From positions 310,001-374,000 of the forward strand of contig MU839115.1 of NCBI GenBank assembly GCA_030685235.1: a stretch of DNA of 64,000 nt. The letters are read 5' to 3'. Positions 35,188 through 46,515 of the stretch are shown here, piece by piece. Every line of letters begins with the position of its first letter. Positions within the stretch are counted from its first letter, which is position 1. This stretch comes from Copromyces sp. CBS 386.78 (taxonomy: Eukaryota > Ascomycota > Sordariomycetes > Sordariales > Sordariaceae). The translations under genes were made by a program, and so were the position numbers. The notes under the pieces were generated by a model. That model saw only the letters and a program-made list of their open reading frames with translations, was not told where the DNA came from and made no database searches.

Positions 35188-37807
35188 ATGAGGCTACGTG
35201 AGTCTCTCGACATAATCGCCGACGACCGGGGAACACCGATGGTCCAAGGGGACGCGGTTCCCGAAGCCAACTCGGAGGCCGCCCAACAGCAGCCTCTAGA
35301 CGATTCACGATCAACCTCGTCGTCGAGCACACCTCCGCCCGTCGATAATGAAGAATCCGACTTCTATCTCGCCGCGAACGACTCCCAGTCGTCGCTAGGC
35401 GTTCCCAATATTGAGGACATGCAAGTTGCCGATGAGGAGTGCCGTGTAGCGCCTATTAACCGCTTGCCCAACGAACTACTCATCGCCATCTTCGTCAAAC
35501 TCACAACCTCCTCAGACATTCTCCATGTAATGCTGACGTGCAAGTCATGGGCTCGGAATGCAGTGGAGATCCTATGGCACCGCCCAGCTTGCTCGTCCTG
35601 GGAACGACACACAACCATCTGCCAAACTCTCAGTGCGCCACGACCGTACTTTGCCTACCGACATTTCATTAGGCGACTCAACCTGTCGGCCCTGGCTCCC
35701 GAACTTAACGATGGCAGTGTCGAGTCGTTGGAGATGTGCAGTCGTGTCGAGCGACTGACCATGACTGGTTGCAAACGCATCACGGATGCTGGTCTCCTCA
35801 AACTGCTCCAGAACAACCATGGCCTCCTGGCTCTCGACATCTCTGGCATGGAAGACATCACGGAAACTTCTATCTACGTTGTGGCCGAAAAGTGCCGCAG
35901 ACTACAAGGCCTGAATGTCTCCAACTGCACTAAGGTCTCAGTTGCGAGTCTGGTGGAGTTGGCGCAGAGCTGCAGATTCATCAAGAGGGTAGGTTCCTTC
36001 CACTACATCGCGTTCAAATGGGGCAGCTCTGCCTTTGGTGGTCAAGTATCTGGGTATGAAAGCAAACGCTGACGTCTTTTGTCCATGCAGTTGAAACTTA
36101 ACGAGTGTACTCAGGTGACTGACGAGGCTGTTATCGCATTTGCTGAGAATTGCCCCAACATCCTCGAGATCGATCTTCACCAATGTCGCCTGATTGGAAA
36201 CGACCCAGTTACGGCGCTTATGTCTAAAGGCAAAGCTCTTCGAGAACTCCGCCTCGCGAGTTGCGACTTGATCGACGACTCCGCATTCCTTTCCCTACCC
36301 GCTAACAAGACCTACGAGCAACTCCGAATCTTAGACTTGACGTCTTGCTCCAGACTGACGGACCGAGCCGTTGAGAAGATCATCGATGTAGCTCCTCGCC
36401 TGCGCAACCTCGTGCTTGCAAAGTGCCGTAACATCACCGATGCCGCTGTGTTCGCTATCGCCAGGCTTGGCAAGAATCTGCACTATGTCCATCTAGGCCA
36501 CTGCGGAAACATCACAGATGAGGCTGTCAAACGCCTAGTCCAATGTTGCAACCGGATCCGATACATTGATCTTGGTTGCTGCGTCCATTTGACAGATGAC
36601 TCTGTCGTGAGACTTGCTACTCTACCCAAGCTCAAGCGCATTGGCTTGGTCAAATGTTCAAACATCACAGACGAGAGTGTCTACGCTCTTGCTAGGGCGA
36701 ACCAACGCAGACCTCGCAGAGATGCTGACGGCAATCTTGTTCCCGGAGACTGTTACAACAGTATGCACCACAGTAGCCTTGAGAGGGTTCATCTGAGCTA
36801 TTGCACCAATTTGACGCTAAGGGTAAGTAAATCATTCACATTTCCATCTCAGCTGTGATACTAATATCTTGGATAGAGCGTCCTGAGACTTTTGAACGCA
36901 TGCCCTCGTCTCACACACTTGAGTGTCACGGGTGTCCAAGCGTTCCTGCGTGAGGATTTGGAGAGTTTCTGCCGCGAGGCACCAGCTGGTATGCCGATAA
37001 TCCCCCCACCCCCAAGCAATGCACGATGTGATTCAAGGGCTAACAAAAATTACAGAGTTCACCGAACATCAGAGAGCTGTCTTCTGCGTCTTTTCGGGCC
37101 AGGGTGTGACCAATCTTCGACGCTACCTCAACAGCGAGCACAATCTGACGGAGATCACTCGTGGTGCGAGACCAATCGACGAAGGAGTACCGAACCGTGC
37201 CGGCCCTGTTTTCCCAGGAACAGCAGTCAACCCCATGCAGGTCACTCCACCTGGTCACCATGCCGCAGCAGCTGCGTTCATTGACGATGGCGAGCCTGAT
37301 GCGGTAGATGATGACGATGGCTTGGAAGATGGGAGTGAGATGGTCATAGACACGCAGCCAATGCTTCACAATCATCATGTTGTTATGGGCGGTACTGCGT
37401 TTCCTATTCAGGGCGTGGCATCCACAGAACAGTTGCTGCCACCACCACCACCCGCGATACAGCCACAGCAGCACCTTATCACGGACCCTTTCCACTTTGC
37501 CCCTGGCCAGCCCTTTCCGCCTCAGGGCCTTCAGTTTTATGAGGCACTGCGGGCGACAGGATCCCGTGTCGTTCATGGAACCCCTCCGCATGTTCCACTG
37601 GTTGGACAAGCGACTGGGCTGGACTCAACAATCGCTGAAGGCAACCATCACTCCGGAGCTAACAGGAACTCGCCAGGCACATCAACAGCTCAAAACCCAG
37701 ATGCATCGCAGGCCATGGCATCAAATCCGATGGAAAACATTGAGCTGGCGATACTCACAGGGAACCGGAATTCTGACGCCAGTGGCAGTGGAGGGGCGCC
37801 CGTGTAG
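35188..37807 (+). CDS. grr1: Grr1-type F-box/leucine-rich-repeat protein (SCF subunit)
   Basis: Substrate receptor of an SCF ubiquitin ligase; yeast Grr1 controls G1 cyclins and nutrient signalling, and Aspergillus GrrA is needed for sexual development. Exons are 35188-35988, 36091-36822, 36877-36988 and 37056-37807, giving 798 residues. The F-box spans about residues 89-135 (INRLPNELLIAIFVKL to WHRP). From about 165 to 545 run a dozen cysteine-containing leucine-rich repeats (for example LTMTGCKRITDAGL, LDLTSCSRLTDRAV, VHLGHCGNITDEAV). The C-terminal 200 residues are acidic then Pro/Gln/His-rich and look disordered. The ATG at 35188 is the first in frame after the pyrimidine-rich leader. Confidence 0.95.
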
Positions 37808-39307
37808 CGCGCGTTGGGGTATCGCCCTTTTGAGTATTAATACCACTGCTTCCTGCTACCTTCCGGTGGATGAGAGAGGATGGGGATACATTTCATTTCT
37901 GATGGATGGTGGGGATACATAAAATTTTGACTGGAATTCTTCGCAGGCTGTAGCGGAGCGCTTCAATGACTTTATGATTATCATTTCGTGTGTTGATAGG
38001 AGATGCCGAGTGGCTATTCTTCTTATACCGGGCGGGGCGTCGCGATTTTCGAGGGGTTAAGAGGTTACCCATTACATTAGGCTAGAAGATTGATATTTAT
38101 GCCTTTACCGTACTTTACTTGCGTTACATCCCCGTCCTTCGTATATGATTCTTTTCTCAGTTTGGCATTTCTTTGGCGGGCTTTCAGGAAGCGAGGAGCA
38201 CCGAGGAGAATCAATCAACATTAACAACAGAACGTATGTGATGACACGCGCACGACGGGTACAATGCAAAGACGAGAGGTGCCTATAAAGTATCAGAGAT
38301 ATTTTCAGTTCCCTCCAACTCTTAAATACCTACCTACCAATCAATCCCGATGTTCCTTTGTAAGTGACTGACCATGGATTCCAGCTGGCACAAAGCCCCT
38401 GGTCCCCGAGGCATTGAAAGAGCAAGGGAAACGTACCCGGACCGGACAGGCGCTGTGGATACTGTCAGTAACTAGTGTAGCTCAGAGCCTCAAAGATCTA
38501 GACTTTCGAAGACTTTTGTTCTGGATAGCCAATGGCGACAACCCTTTCGGAAAACTTGCGGGTACTGAGAAAGAAATCGATGAAATGCGCGACATCATGA
38601 AATCGAATTGCCCATGACATGAGACTTATCACATGCAGGAACCGGATCAGCAGAATCCGGGGTCTGGGAAAACGGGGCCTGAAGAAGTTCATGGAAGAGG
38701 AGATTGCATAACAGGATATCTTTGACATTTGTCTTTAAGGTCAGAGGCTTGCTTTCTGATGTCCAGGAAATGTTAAGATCGTCTTTACATTTCCTGGGGC
38801 TGCAAAACACCGAGTTAGTCTTGATCAAGGGCCATCGGTCGGATTACAGTCCGGCTCTTCGCCATTGGAATGTCATGTAGTGAATAGGTCCGAGGAAAAT
38901 CTCCGAGTGCCTGGCAGCCTAGAAAGATATCTGGAAGTGTAAGATGTTGATATGTTGTTTGCATAGAATCAAGCAGACTGGTCATCTTGTTCACATATTT
39001 CAGAATGTCTGACGACACGCATGCATTTATTTTGCTGGTGATGGCTCGAAAAAAGTGGACAGAGCGGCATATTCTCGCTCGATGGTTCATTAAATGGATG
39101 TGAACATGGACAAAAAGGCAAAAAGATAAAGTCAGGATACCCCATGCTATAAAAAGAAATCTCCCGTCGTGGTGGATTACAGATCCGGATCTTGCATGCT
39201 GAGTGGATCTTACACAGGGGGTTACGGAAGTCTGGAAGGCAGGAAAGAAGAAGAGACAACCACGTGAAAGAGGAAAAAAAAAACCAAATACGAACGTAAA
39301 AAAAGTT
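37808..39307. other. intergenic region downstream of grr1
   Basis: No gene is supported. Minus-strand frames here reach into the tRNA-Tyr gene and are treated as chance. A run of seven A just before tRNA-Tyr (39298-39304) is the polymerase III terminator of that gene on its own strand. Confidence 0.35.
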
Positions 39308-39395
39308 CCCCTCGACCGGAATCGAGCCGGTGACCTTTCGGTATACAATCTAGACAATTACAGCCGAACGTGATAGCCAACTACACCACAAGGGG
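39308..39395 (-). tRNA. tRNA-Tyr (anticodon GUA), with intron
   Basis: Read on the minus strand, CCCCTTG pairs with CGAGGGG (one G-T pair). The anticodon stem TTCGG pairs with CCGAA around loop CTGTAAA. An intron of about 15 nt interrupts the loop after position 37, the usual place in nuclear tRNA-Tyr. The T-arm is ACCGG-CTCGATT-CCGGT. A T-run directly follows the 3' end as terminator. Confidence 0.93.
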
Positions 39396-39773
39396 TTTTA
39401 TTTGTTGAAGCTGTCGCTCGGAGGTAGAGTTTATAATTCTGGACTAGATCTGAGTGATTATCGGAGCGGTGCACAACTCCAACCGTTCCAACTTTTAAAG
39501 TCATTCGAATTGGGGACCAAACATAAATAGACACATTTCGGTTATTATAATTTATACTATCCGAAACTCTTATATACTTTTAAACTTTTAAATTCTTAAA
39601 AAAAAAATTAAATAAGAAGTTGGACCAGAAGAATATGTCGGCAATTCTCCCATATGTACTCATTTGTAGACGTTGGACAACCAAGTTTGCTCCGTAAACA
39701 AAACCCTCTTTCGACGAAAGTTGTGTTGTAGTTTTATAATAACAAAATCTGAGCGCAAGCTCACAACCAATAA
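39396..39773. other. AT-rich spacer between two divergent tRNA genes
   Basis: The spacer between tRNA-Tyr (-) and tRNA-Met (+). Bases 39535-39625 are extremely AT-rich with many TpA steps. This looks like a RIP-degraded insertion, a common fate of elements that land near tRNA genes. No ends or target duplication were recognised. Confidence 0.35.
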
Positions 39774-39878
39774 GGGACCTTGGCGCAGTTGGCTAGCGCG
39801 CAGGTCTCATATCCCTATATGATCTGATTACAACATCAGAGTAATCCTGAGGTCGGGAGTTCGAGCCTCCCAGGTCCC
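39774..39878 (+). tRNA. tRNA-Met (anticodon CAU), with intron, second copy
   Basis: The exons are identical to the copy at 22391-22495: acceptor GGGACCT/AGGTCCC, loop CTCATAA, T-arm GGGAG-TTCGAGC-CTCCC. The intron of about 31 nt differs at several positions but keeps the GATCTG...ATCAGAG core that can pair near the anticodon. T-runs follow at about 39881 and 39891. Confidence 0.95.
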
Positions 39879-40683
39879 ATTTCTTTTGTCAATTTTTTTG
39901 GTTCGTTTTCCACCCGTCGTGATTGCGGGATCTGTCCCATCCTATTCTTTTCCCCCCCATCATTTTTATCTTTAATTAGTACTGGAGCCGAATTTTCTAA
40001 TCATTAATCTGTCGGTTTACAACACGGCGCTCATTCAGTAGTGTTTCGAATATGCGGAAAAAAAGCCTGTTGTGGGCCTCAATTCGTCGTCATAGCAACG
40101 ACACGGAACTCTTTGCCGTGGCACTATCGCGGCCTGACCAGACACTCTCCGATTCTTACGACGCCGCGAGGTTAGGACATGAATCATAACATTATCAAAA
40201 TTCCGAATCATCCATCGGGTTTATTGCCTCGCTTGCGTGGATGCAGTCAACATGCCTCACGGCCAAAGCCCTCTCCTGCTTGACGCGCGTTGTTATCATG
40301 CAACCATATATCGGTTACACATGTCCCAGAAACTTTAAAGCTGCAACGGCTCGTTGGCTGCAAACCGAAAGTGCACTTTGAGCATACCGTCCGGATACTA
40401 TAATACCCAGCCGGCTATTGTCGAATTCCGTGCAGTAACTAGACCCGTGCATCAGAGGGGAAAGCGGCTCGCCGGCATGTCAGAATGTCGAACTCGGTAA
40501 CATGCAAGATATCAGGCAGATCGAGGACCGGTGTCGCCAGAGATGCCACATAAGCAGCGGGAGCCGGCTAGCTGAAGGAGGATGGATGTTCATAAATCCA
40601 GCTTGTCCTCTTGGTTCGCAACTGATTCCTCTTTTCGCCAACACGACTTCAACGACGCTGAAGAGACACAGAAACACTGCAGA
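39879..40683. other. intergenic region upstream of the transporter pseudogene
   Basis: No gene or RNA gene beyond the adjacent tRNA is recognised. A 71-codon frame at 40502-40717 overlaps the pseudogene start in another frame and is not supported. Confidence 0.35.
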
Positions 40684-42046
40684 ATGTTCGCCAAAATACT
40701 ACAACCGCCCACGATAGCCGGTTTTGAGCCGAGAAGCGCATCATAGCCATCTCATTCGTCATTACCCTTTCCTACTTCCAATATGGCTACGACTCCGCCG
40801 CCATTGCCGGCTTCCAGTCCATGCGCGGGTTCCTCGAGATCTACGGTCATGTCGATCCGCACTCGCCCATCGGCTATAACATCAGCACCGAAGTCCAGCG
40901 CCTGATCCAATCTCTCATCAATACTGGGAGTTTCGTCTCCGCTTTTGCCATTTATTTTCTGGGCTCGAGGATCTCGCGTCGGTTAGGGTTATGGATTGGC
41001 TGCGCGCTCGCCTTTCTGTCTGTCTCGATCATGATTGGGGTCGAGAATCTGGGGGGGTTGTATGCGGGCCGGTTGCTACTGGGCATGTCGAATGGGTTTC
41101 TGGTGCCATATAACGTCATGTTTGTGAGCGAGTCGGCGCCGAGCTTGCTGACAGGACCAATACTCGGGATGACGATCTTACAGACTTCGCTGGGGGCGCT
41201 GTTCGGGATCTTGGTGGATAACTACACAAATGGGAAGGAAAGTTCTGCATCATGGAGGATACCGTTGGGAGTAATGTTCATTGTGCCGTCACTCCTGACG
41301 GGTTTTCTGTTTTTCTTGCCGGACACGCCGAGGTTTTATGTGATGAAAGGCGAGGACGGAAATGCCCTCAATGCCATTCGACGGTTGAGGGGCATCAAGG
41401 ACGAAGCGGTGCTTCGAGCGGAAGTCGAGGATATCAGGAGCGCATATGAGATGGAGCAGGAGCTTCATGCTGGTGTCCATTTGAAGGACATGTTCTGTGG
41501 TACGGACCTGCGAAGGACACTGCTCAGCTATGGGTGCATCATCGGTGGAACTTGCACCGGAATCACGTTTATGGCGGGATTTTCGTTATACCTGTTTTTG
41601 ATGGCTAAGGTCGGAAAGCCATTCCACTGGGTCATGATATCTCTGGTCGTCGCCTTGACGGGAAACATTTTGTCGTTTCCGGCTATGCGCATCTTCGGTC
41701 GCAGACGGTGGGAACCGAGGCTGGAATCAACGCCTTCTTTGGCTGGATGGTGTCATTCTTTTCGCCCTACTTCATCAACTCGGACAAGCTGAACTGGGGC
41801 CCGACGTATGGTTATATCTGGGGTGGGAGCAATCTGATTTTGGCCGTCTGGACGTGGGTGTTTGTGCCCGAGACAAAGGGGAGAAGTTTGGAGCAATTGG
41901 ATGAACTGTTTGAGAAGCGGGTGGGTGCGAGGCAGTTTTCCTCATTTGTTGTGGAGAGGCAATTGGTGGATGACATTGTGGCATCCCGTGCGGAAGGAAG
42001 CCGAAGCACCGCGTCGAGGATCGGGAGAAAGAAGCACCTGCACTGA
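40684..42046 (+). pseudogene. MFS sugar transporter, broken by a frameshift and an internal deletion
   Basis: Sequence similar to hexose/quinate-type sugar transporters. From ATG 40684 about 18 residues read in one frame (PPTIAGFEPRSA); the next transmembrane segment (IIAISFVITLSYFQYGYDSAAIAGFQ) is in another frame after about 40737, consistent with loss of one base. The second frame continues through TM1-TM7, including family motifs GRLLLGMSNGF and PDTPRFYVMKG. At 41697-41710 it jumps from FGRR straight to SQTVGTEAGINAFFGW in a third frame, skipping the TM8-TM10 region of the family, roughly 80-100 residues. The C-terminal VPETKGRSLEQLDELF motif is intact. No GT-AG intron can repair either break. 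It lies next to a Baeyer-Villiger monooxygenase gene. Confidence 0.85.
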
Positions 42047-42172
42047 CGGAAAGAACGGTCTGAGGGTCATGTGATTAGACGGGCATGGAATCTTCATTTC
42101 CTTCATGTCATTACGGTCCGTTTTCTGGAAACCACGAGAAAATCATGATCTGCCCTTGCTAGAGTTACAAAC

Positions 42173-44224
42173 TTATGCGGCAGTGACCTCAACACCCTTC
42201 AAAGACCCTTCCCTGCGGTACTCCTCCAACACCTCGATATACGACAACATTCCTTCACTCCACCCTGATGACCTGCTCGCCTTCATCATGTCCTTCGGGT
42301 CCTGTCTTGCAGATTGTCCCTCCCCGTTCAGATAGCCAGGAGTACAGCCCACGATGGACGCAAAATACGGGGCGCGCATCATGACTTGCATCGTCCAAGC
42401 CTCCTCCTCCTCCCTCGTAACTTCAACCACAGCTCGCGAGCCGGCACCCACCTTCTCCTCTGCCTTGGCCAAAATGTGTGCAGTGTGCTGAATGCCCACT
42501 TCCAGCATCGTGACGAAGTTGGCTGTGCCAGCAGTTTGCGGGCCAAAAGCAAAGAACAGGTTGGGGAACCCGCTAGTGGCAACTCCGTGAAGCGTCGCGG
42601 AGCCGATGTTCTTCCACTTCTCGTCCATCGACAGGCCTCCACGACCAATAACTTCGATACCGGTCTTGGCCGCTGGATTTCCGTTGCCAAAGGCCGGTGA
42701 CCGATAACCAGTACTGAGGACAAGAACGTCCAATGGGTATTCCTTTCCGACAAAGACGAGGCCGTCCTTTGTCGCCGCTTCGATACCTTGGCCATTTGTG
42801 TCGATAAGATGGACGTTGGGCTCGTTGAAGGCTTGGAGGTACATGTCACTGAAGGTGGGCCGCTTGCACCATGATGGGTACCAGGCCTTCAGCTTGTTTG
42901 CAGTCTCTGGGTTCTTGACGATCTGATCCACACGGGCACGAGCAGTTTCGGCCGTGTGGGTATCCATCTTGTACAGGCGTGCCACATTCGCGCCAATCGC
43001 CTCGGGAGTAGGCTCGACGAGGCCATACCCAGGAGAGCCGATCAGGGCAGAGTATGCTGGCATCTTTGTCCAGCCGTCGTCTACCAGATTCTCTTCTCCA
43101 TTTTTGGTGGCAAGGCTCATGTGTGCGACGAAGTTGAGCGCGCGCTCCATCTGCCAGCCCTTCTTGGATGCAATCTTTGTTTTCCTGTTGGGTGTCAGTC
43201 GTTGCTTCTCTTCTCAATGGATCATAAAAGGAGTCACTGACCATTCTTCAGGATCTGTCGCCTTTTGATCACGGGGATGTACGGCCGACGGTGTTCGTTG
43301 GAACACGTAGAGCTCCTTTGCCCACTTCGCTAGCTGCGGAATGATCTGGATGGAGGTCGCACCGGTTCCAATGATTCCCACCCTCTTATCCTTCAACTTC
43401 TCCATGTCCGGGTTCTCATAGGATCCACCAGTGGCGGAATAATCCCAACGAGCTGTGTGGAACATCTCACCACCGAATCCCTCAAGCCCATGAATCTTGG
43501 GGACATGAGGGACGTTGAGCACTCCCGAAGCAACCAGCAAATACTGGCACTTGAGTGTCAACTCTCTGCTCGGCTCGTTTGGTCCCCGTCCCTCCGTGAC
43601 CTGGACAGTCCAGAGTTTCTCTTCCTCATCCCATGTCGCTGCCTTTGCGTTCGAGCGGAACAAGGTCTTGTCGTGCAGCTCGAACTGGGTGGCAATCCGC
43701 TCCGCGTGCTCGCGTAGCTCGGACCCGGGCGAGTACTTCTGCTTGGGCATGTACCCTGTCTCCTCGAGCAGTGGCATGTAGATGTAACTCTCAACATCGC
43801 AGTGCAGGCCCGGATACCTGTTCCAGTACCAAGTTCCGCCGAAACCGCCGGCAGCATCGATTAGTCTCACATCGTCGGGCCCCTTGATCAACCCAGCCTG
43901 CACGAGGCGGACGGCAAACAAAAGACCACCGTACCCACCACCAAGGATGAGAAATTTAGAGGTGGCTCCGTCCTTGACTGTCTCTTTGGCATTGAGGGCG
44001 GCGTGGTCGGCCCAGGGATCCTCGGCGATAGCCTTGAAGCGGTCTGTGTCGGCATCTGTGAGGTCGAGGAATTGGGCAGGGCCGTCCGCCCGGATGCGCT
44101 TGGCAGCTTCTTCGGCATATCTCTGTTGAAGCTGGAGAAGTGTCATGTCTTCCTCGGTGGGAAGCTGCGAGTGGCCGTTGGCACCGTTGGAGGCGCCATT
44201 AGTGTTTGTTGAGTCTGCCGTCAT
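42173..44224 (-). CDS. Baeyer-Villiger monooxygenase (FAD/NADPH-dependent)
   Basis: Flavin monooxygenase that inserts oxygen next to a ketone to form an ester or lactone. Exons are 44224-43242 and 43184-42173, giving 664 residues. The first dinucleotide-binding motif GGGYGG is at residues 95-100 (FAD). The type I fingerprint FxGxxxHxxxW is read in GFGGEMFHTARWDY near residue 255. The NADPH motif GTGATSIQ follows near 290. DVLVLSTGYRSPAFGNGN and a GFPNLFFAFGPQ segment near the C-terminus are typical of phenylacetone/cycloalkanone-type enzymes. No signal or membrane segment is seen, so it is probably cytosolic. Substrate unknown. It sits tail-to-tail with the transporter pseudogene. Confidence 0.93.
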
Positions 44225-46515
44225 GGTGTTATGGGAAGGATTTGAATGAAAGTAAGGTACAAGGTGAAGATAACGATGAAGTTATTATGTAGCTGTAGAA
44301 GAGCAAAGACCAGTGGTTCGTTTAGAAAGGCATGTTGATCACTCCGGTCTCCCACCTATATATTTGTCCATCTGCCATCCTACTACACCGAGTCATGGAG
44401 ACGACCAGACGGATAACCAAACACGGACCGTGAATCGGAAGAGGAGTCATCTCCCCGCCTGTCAAAAACAACAACACCCACCTCGAGGTTTCACACTCTC
44501 TGGAAAATAGGGGGTCGTTCCTGAAAGCGAAAGCGAGCTTCCCGTTTCGTATTCGGATCCACCTTCTTGGTGAGAAACTACCTCCACAACGAAGCCAAGA
44601 CCCTTGGTTCCCTGAGCGAGAAGGGAAGATGGTGAACCATGCTACGCTGTGGGTAACTTCACTTGATCCTCCAAAGAGCCAGATCTGTTGTGAAACCACT
44701 ACCACCAGGAGGGAAATGGGGGTCTGAAAACAGACCCTAAAAAGACGGCTGTTTTCAGCAGTTTGATATAAAGGTCGGAAGGTAAAAAGATTGCTGTTGC
44801 AAACAGGGGTTTTGACCAAATCAGACGTTTTCTAGAAAAGCTAATTTCGTAGTAGCCAACACTAGAAGAAAACGGATCGAAGCATTCAATTTATCTCGCG
44901 ATTTTACTCTATAATAATGACGCCCAATCCTAACCTATATGGAAGTGGAATGTTATGGCGCTGCTGTTGTCTATGCTTCAAAATCAAAATTGGGTCAAAT
45001 GCATTATCTTTTTGTCCAAATATAACGCCTTTTTTTCCCCATTTTTCTCTGTTTAAACGAACAAAGAATTATTTCTATTTAGACTCTTTAGTTAAAACAT
45101 TCTTTTTTATGCCAACGACCCTAATACGCACGTGTTGCGAGAAAAAGATTGGCGCACGCCGTTTTTCTCACCAGGTACTTATCAGGACCTGTTTTCAGAC
45201 TCCCATTTCCCTGCATGGTATAGCGGGGATCAGATGATTGGGTTTTGGCAATGTCTGCAAGATGCACCGATATCTCAAGAAGAAAGAAAGTTACAGAGCG
45301 GTGTGGACAAGCTGGAAATCCTCACAAGGTTGATGTAGTGGAGCACTGTCGATCACTTTGATATAGCCCCAGATTTGGGAGAAGGAAGCATGGAGACACC
45401 TGCGTCGAAAAGAGACAATGCGGAGTGATTTCGCAGTTTGTTGTCCGTACCTCCTCTGTTCGTTCCTGAATATCAATCAGTCTATGAACTTAGCAATCTG
45501 TGAAATTGGCGTATTCGGTCTGAATTTACTGGTGAAAGGACGTTTACAATTCCTTACCGCTCTACCTTTAAAAAGAGATACCAAACGAACAAGGTACGGG
45601 AGCGGCCGAGCCTAGTCTATTCTAGTTGATAAGTTGACATCGGGTTCAACAGCAAGAGCCATCTGCGGCTAACTTTTGCAGCCATCCTCTTATTCGATAT
45701 CTTGGCAACCGAACTCGAGACTCGATGCAAATGTGCTTGAGAGCTGCTAGGCACAGCACACCTCCTCAGAAGGCCTGACAGACTCACGGACTCACGGACT
45801 TGTTTTTTTTTTTTTTTGGGGGGGGGGGGGTGCACGAAAGCCCACTTGCCACTTTGCATTCATGTTCGTGATCGTACTCGGTCGGTCCCCAAGTTCATGT
45901 TTTTGGCCGGCAACCTTCACCTCCTCGCGCCTTCCTCCACATACATAGCTGGATACCCCTCAAGATCCTGCCATGCATCTCATAAGATCGGAAAAGGTCC
46001 TAACTGGAGGCGACTCTGCACGAACGTTTGGAAAAAGAAAATAACAACGTCCTTTCCCGCTCGATCACATATCCTGCATTTAACGATACTATTGCTGCCG
46101 CCAAGACGGATAATGTCACCTTTTCCCTTCGTCCTTCAGGTTACATGTCCAAGCAACTATAACATACTAAAAGCATCGGGGTCTTGGATGTGTCCGACCC
46201 GCGGTGTATAGGAGATATGAACATGAATCGAGGATAGCCCTCTGGTCTTGGATCTCAACCAGCCCTGTCTATAGTGTGTTAGTGACCTCTCCCGCAAATA
46301 CAATAGCCGTGTCATGAACTCCGACGGGGGCTCCACTTGTGCTTACTCCTTGACCCTTGTCCACGACCAACGACACCTGGTCTTTGGTCAAATACAGTCC
46401 TCTTACAAGGTGGACACAAGTCGTCAACTTCATCCATAACCGCGTATCTTGGGACTCCCGAGCTCCTACCCATATTACCACCTAAACCTCAACCTCATCC
46501 TGGGCCTACATCACC
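44225..46515. other. divergent intergenic region with a candidate inverted-repeat element
   Basis: This 2.3-kb region lies between the monooxygenase and the cyclase-family gene. It holds a pair of 31-bp inverted repeats (44711-44741 and 45181-45211) around an AT-rich core and a compound homopolymer, T15 then G12, at 45803-45829. No gene is supported. Confidence 0.4.
44711..45211. mobile_element. candidate MITE-like element bounded by 31-bp inverted repeats
   Basis: The left arm starts GGGAAATGGGGGTCTGAAAA and the right arm, on the minus strand, starts GGGAAATGGGAGTCTGAAAA; 26 of 31 positions agree and four of the five differences are transitions. The left arm also contains a small hairpin (GGTCTG-AAAA-CAGACC). 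The interior is AT-rich with no coding frame of note. I found no clear target-site duplication, so the true ends are uncertain. Confidence 0.35.

Noticed and set aside
38815..39357. 180-codon minus-strand frame
   Set aside because: It runs through the 3' half of tRNA-Tyr, so it is not a protein gene.
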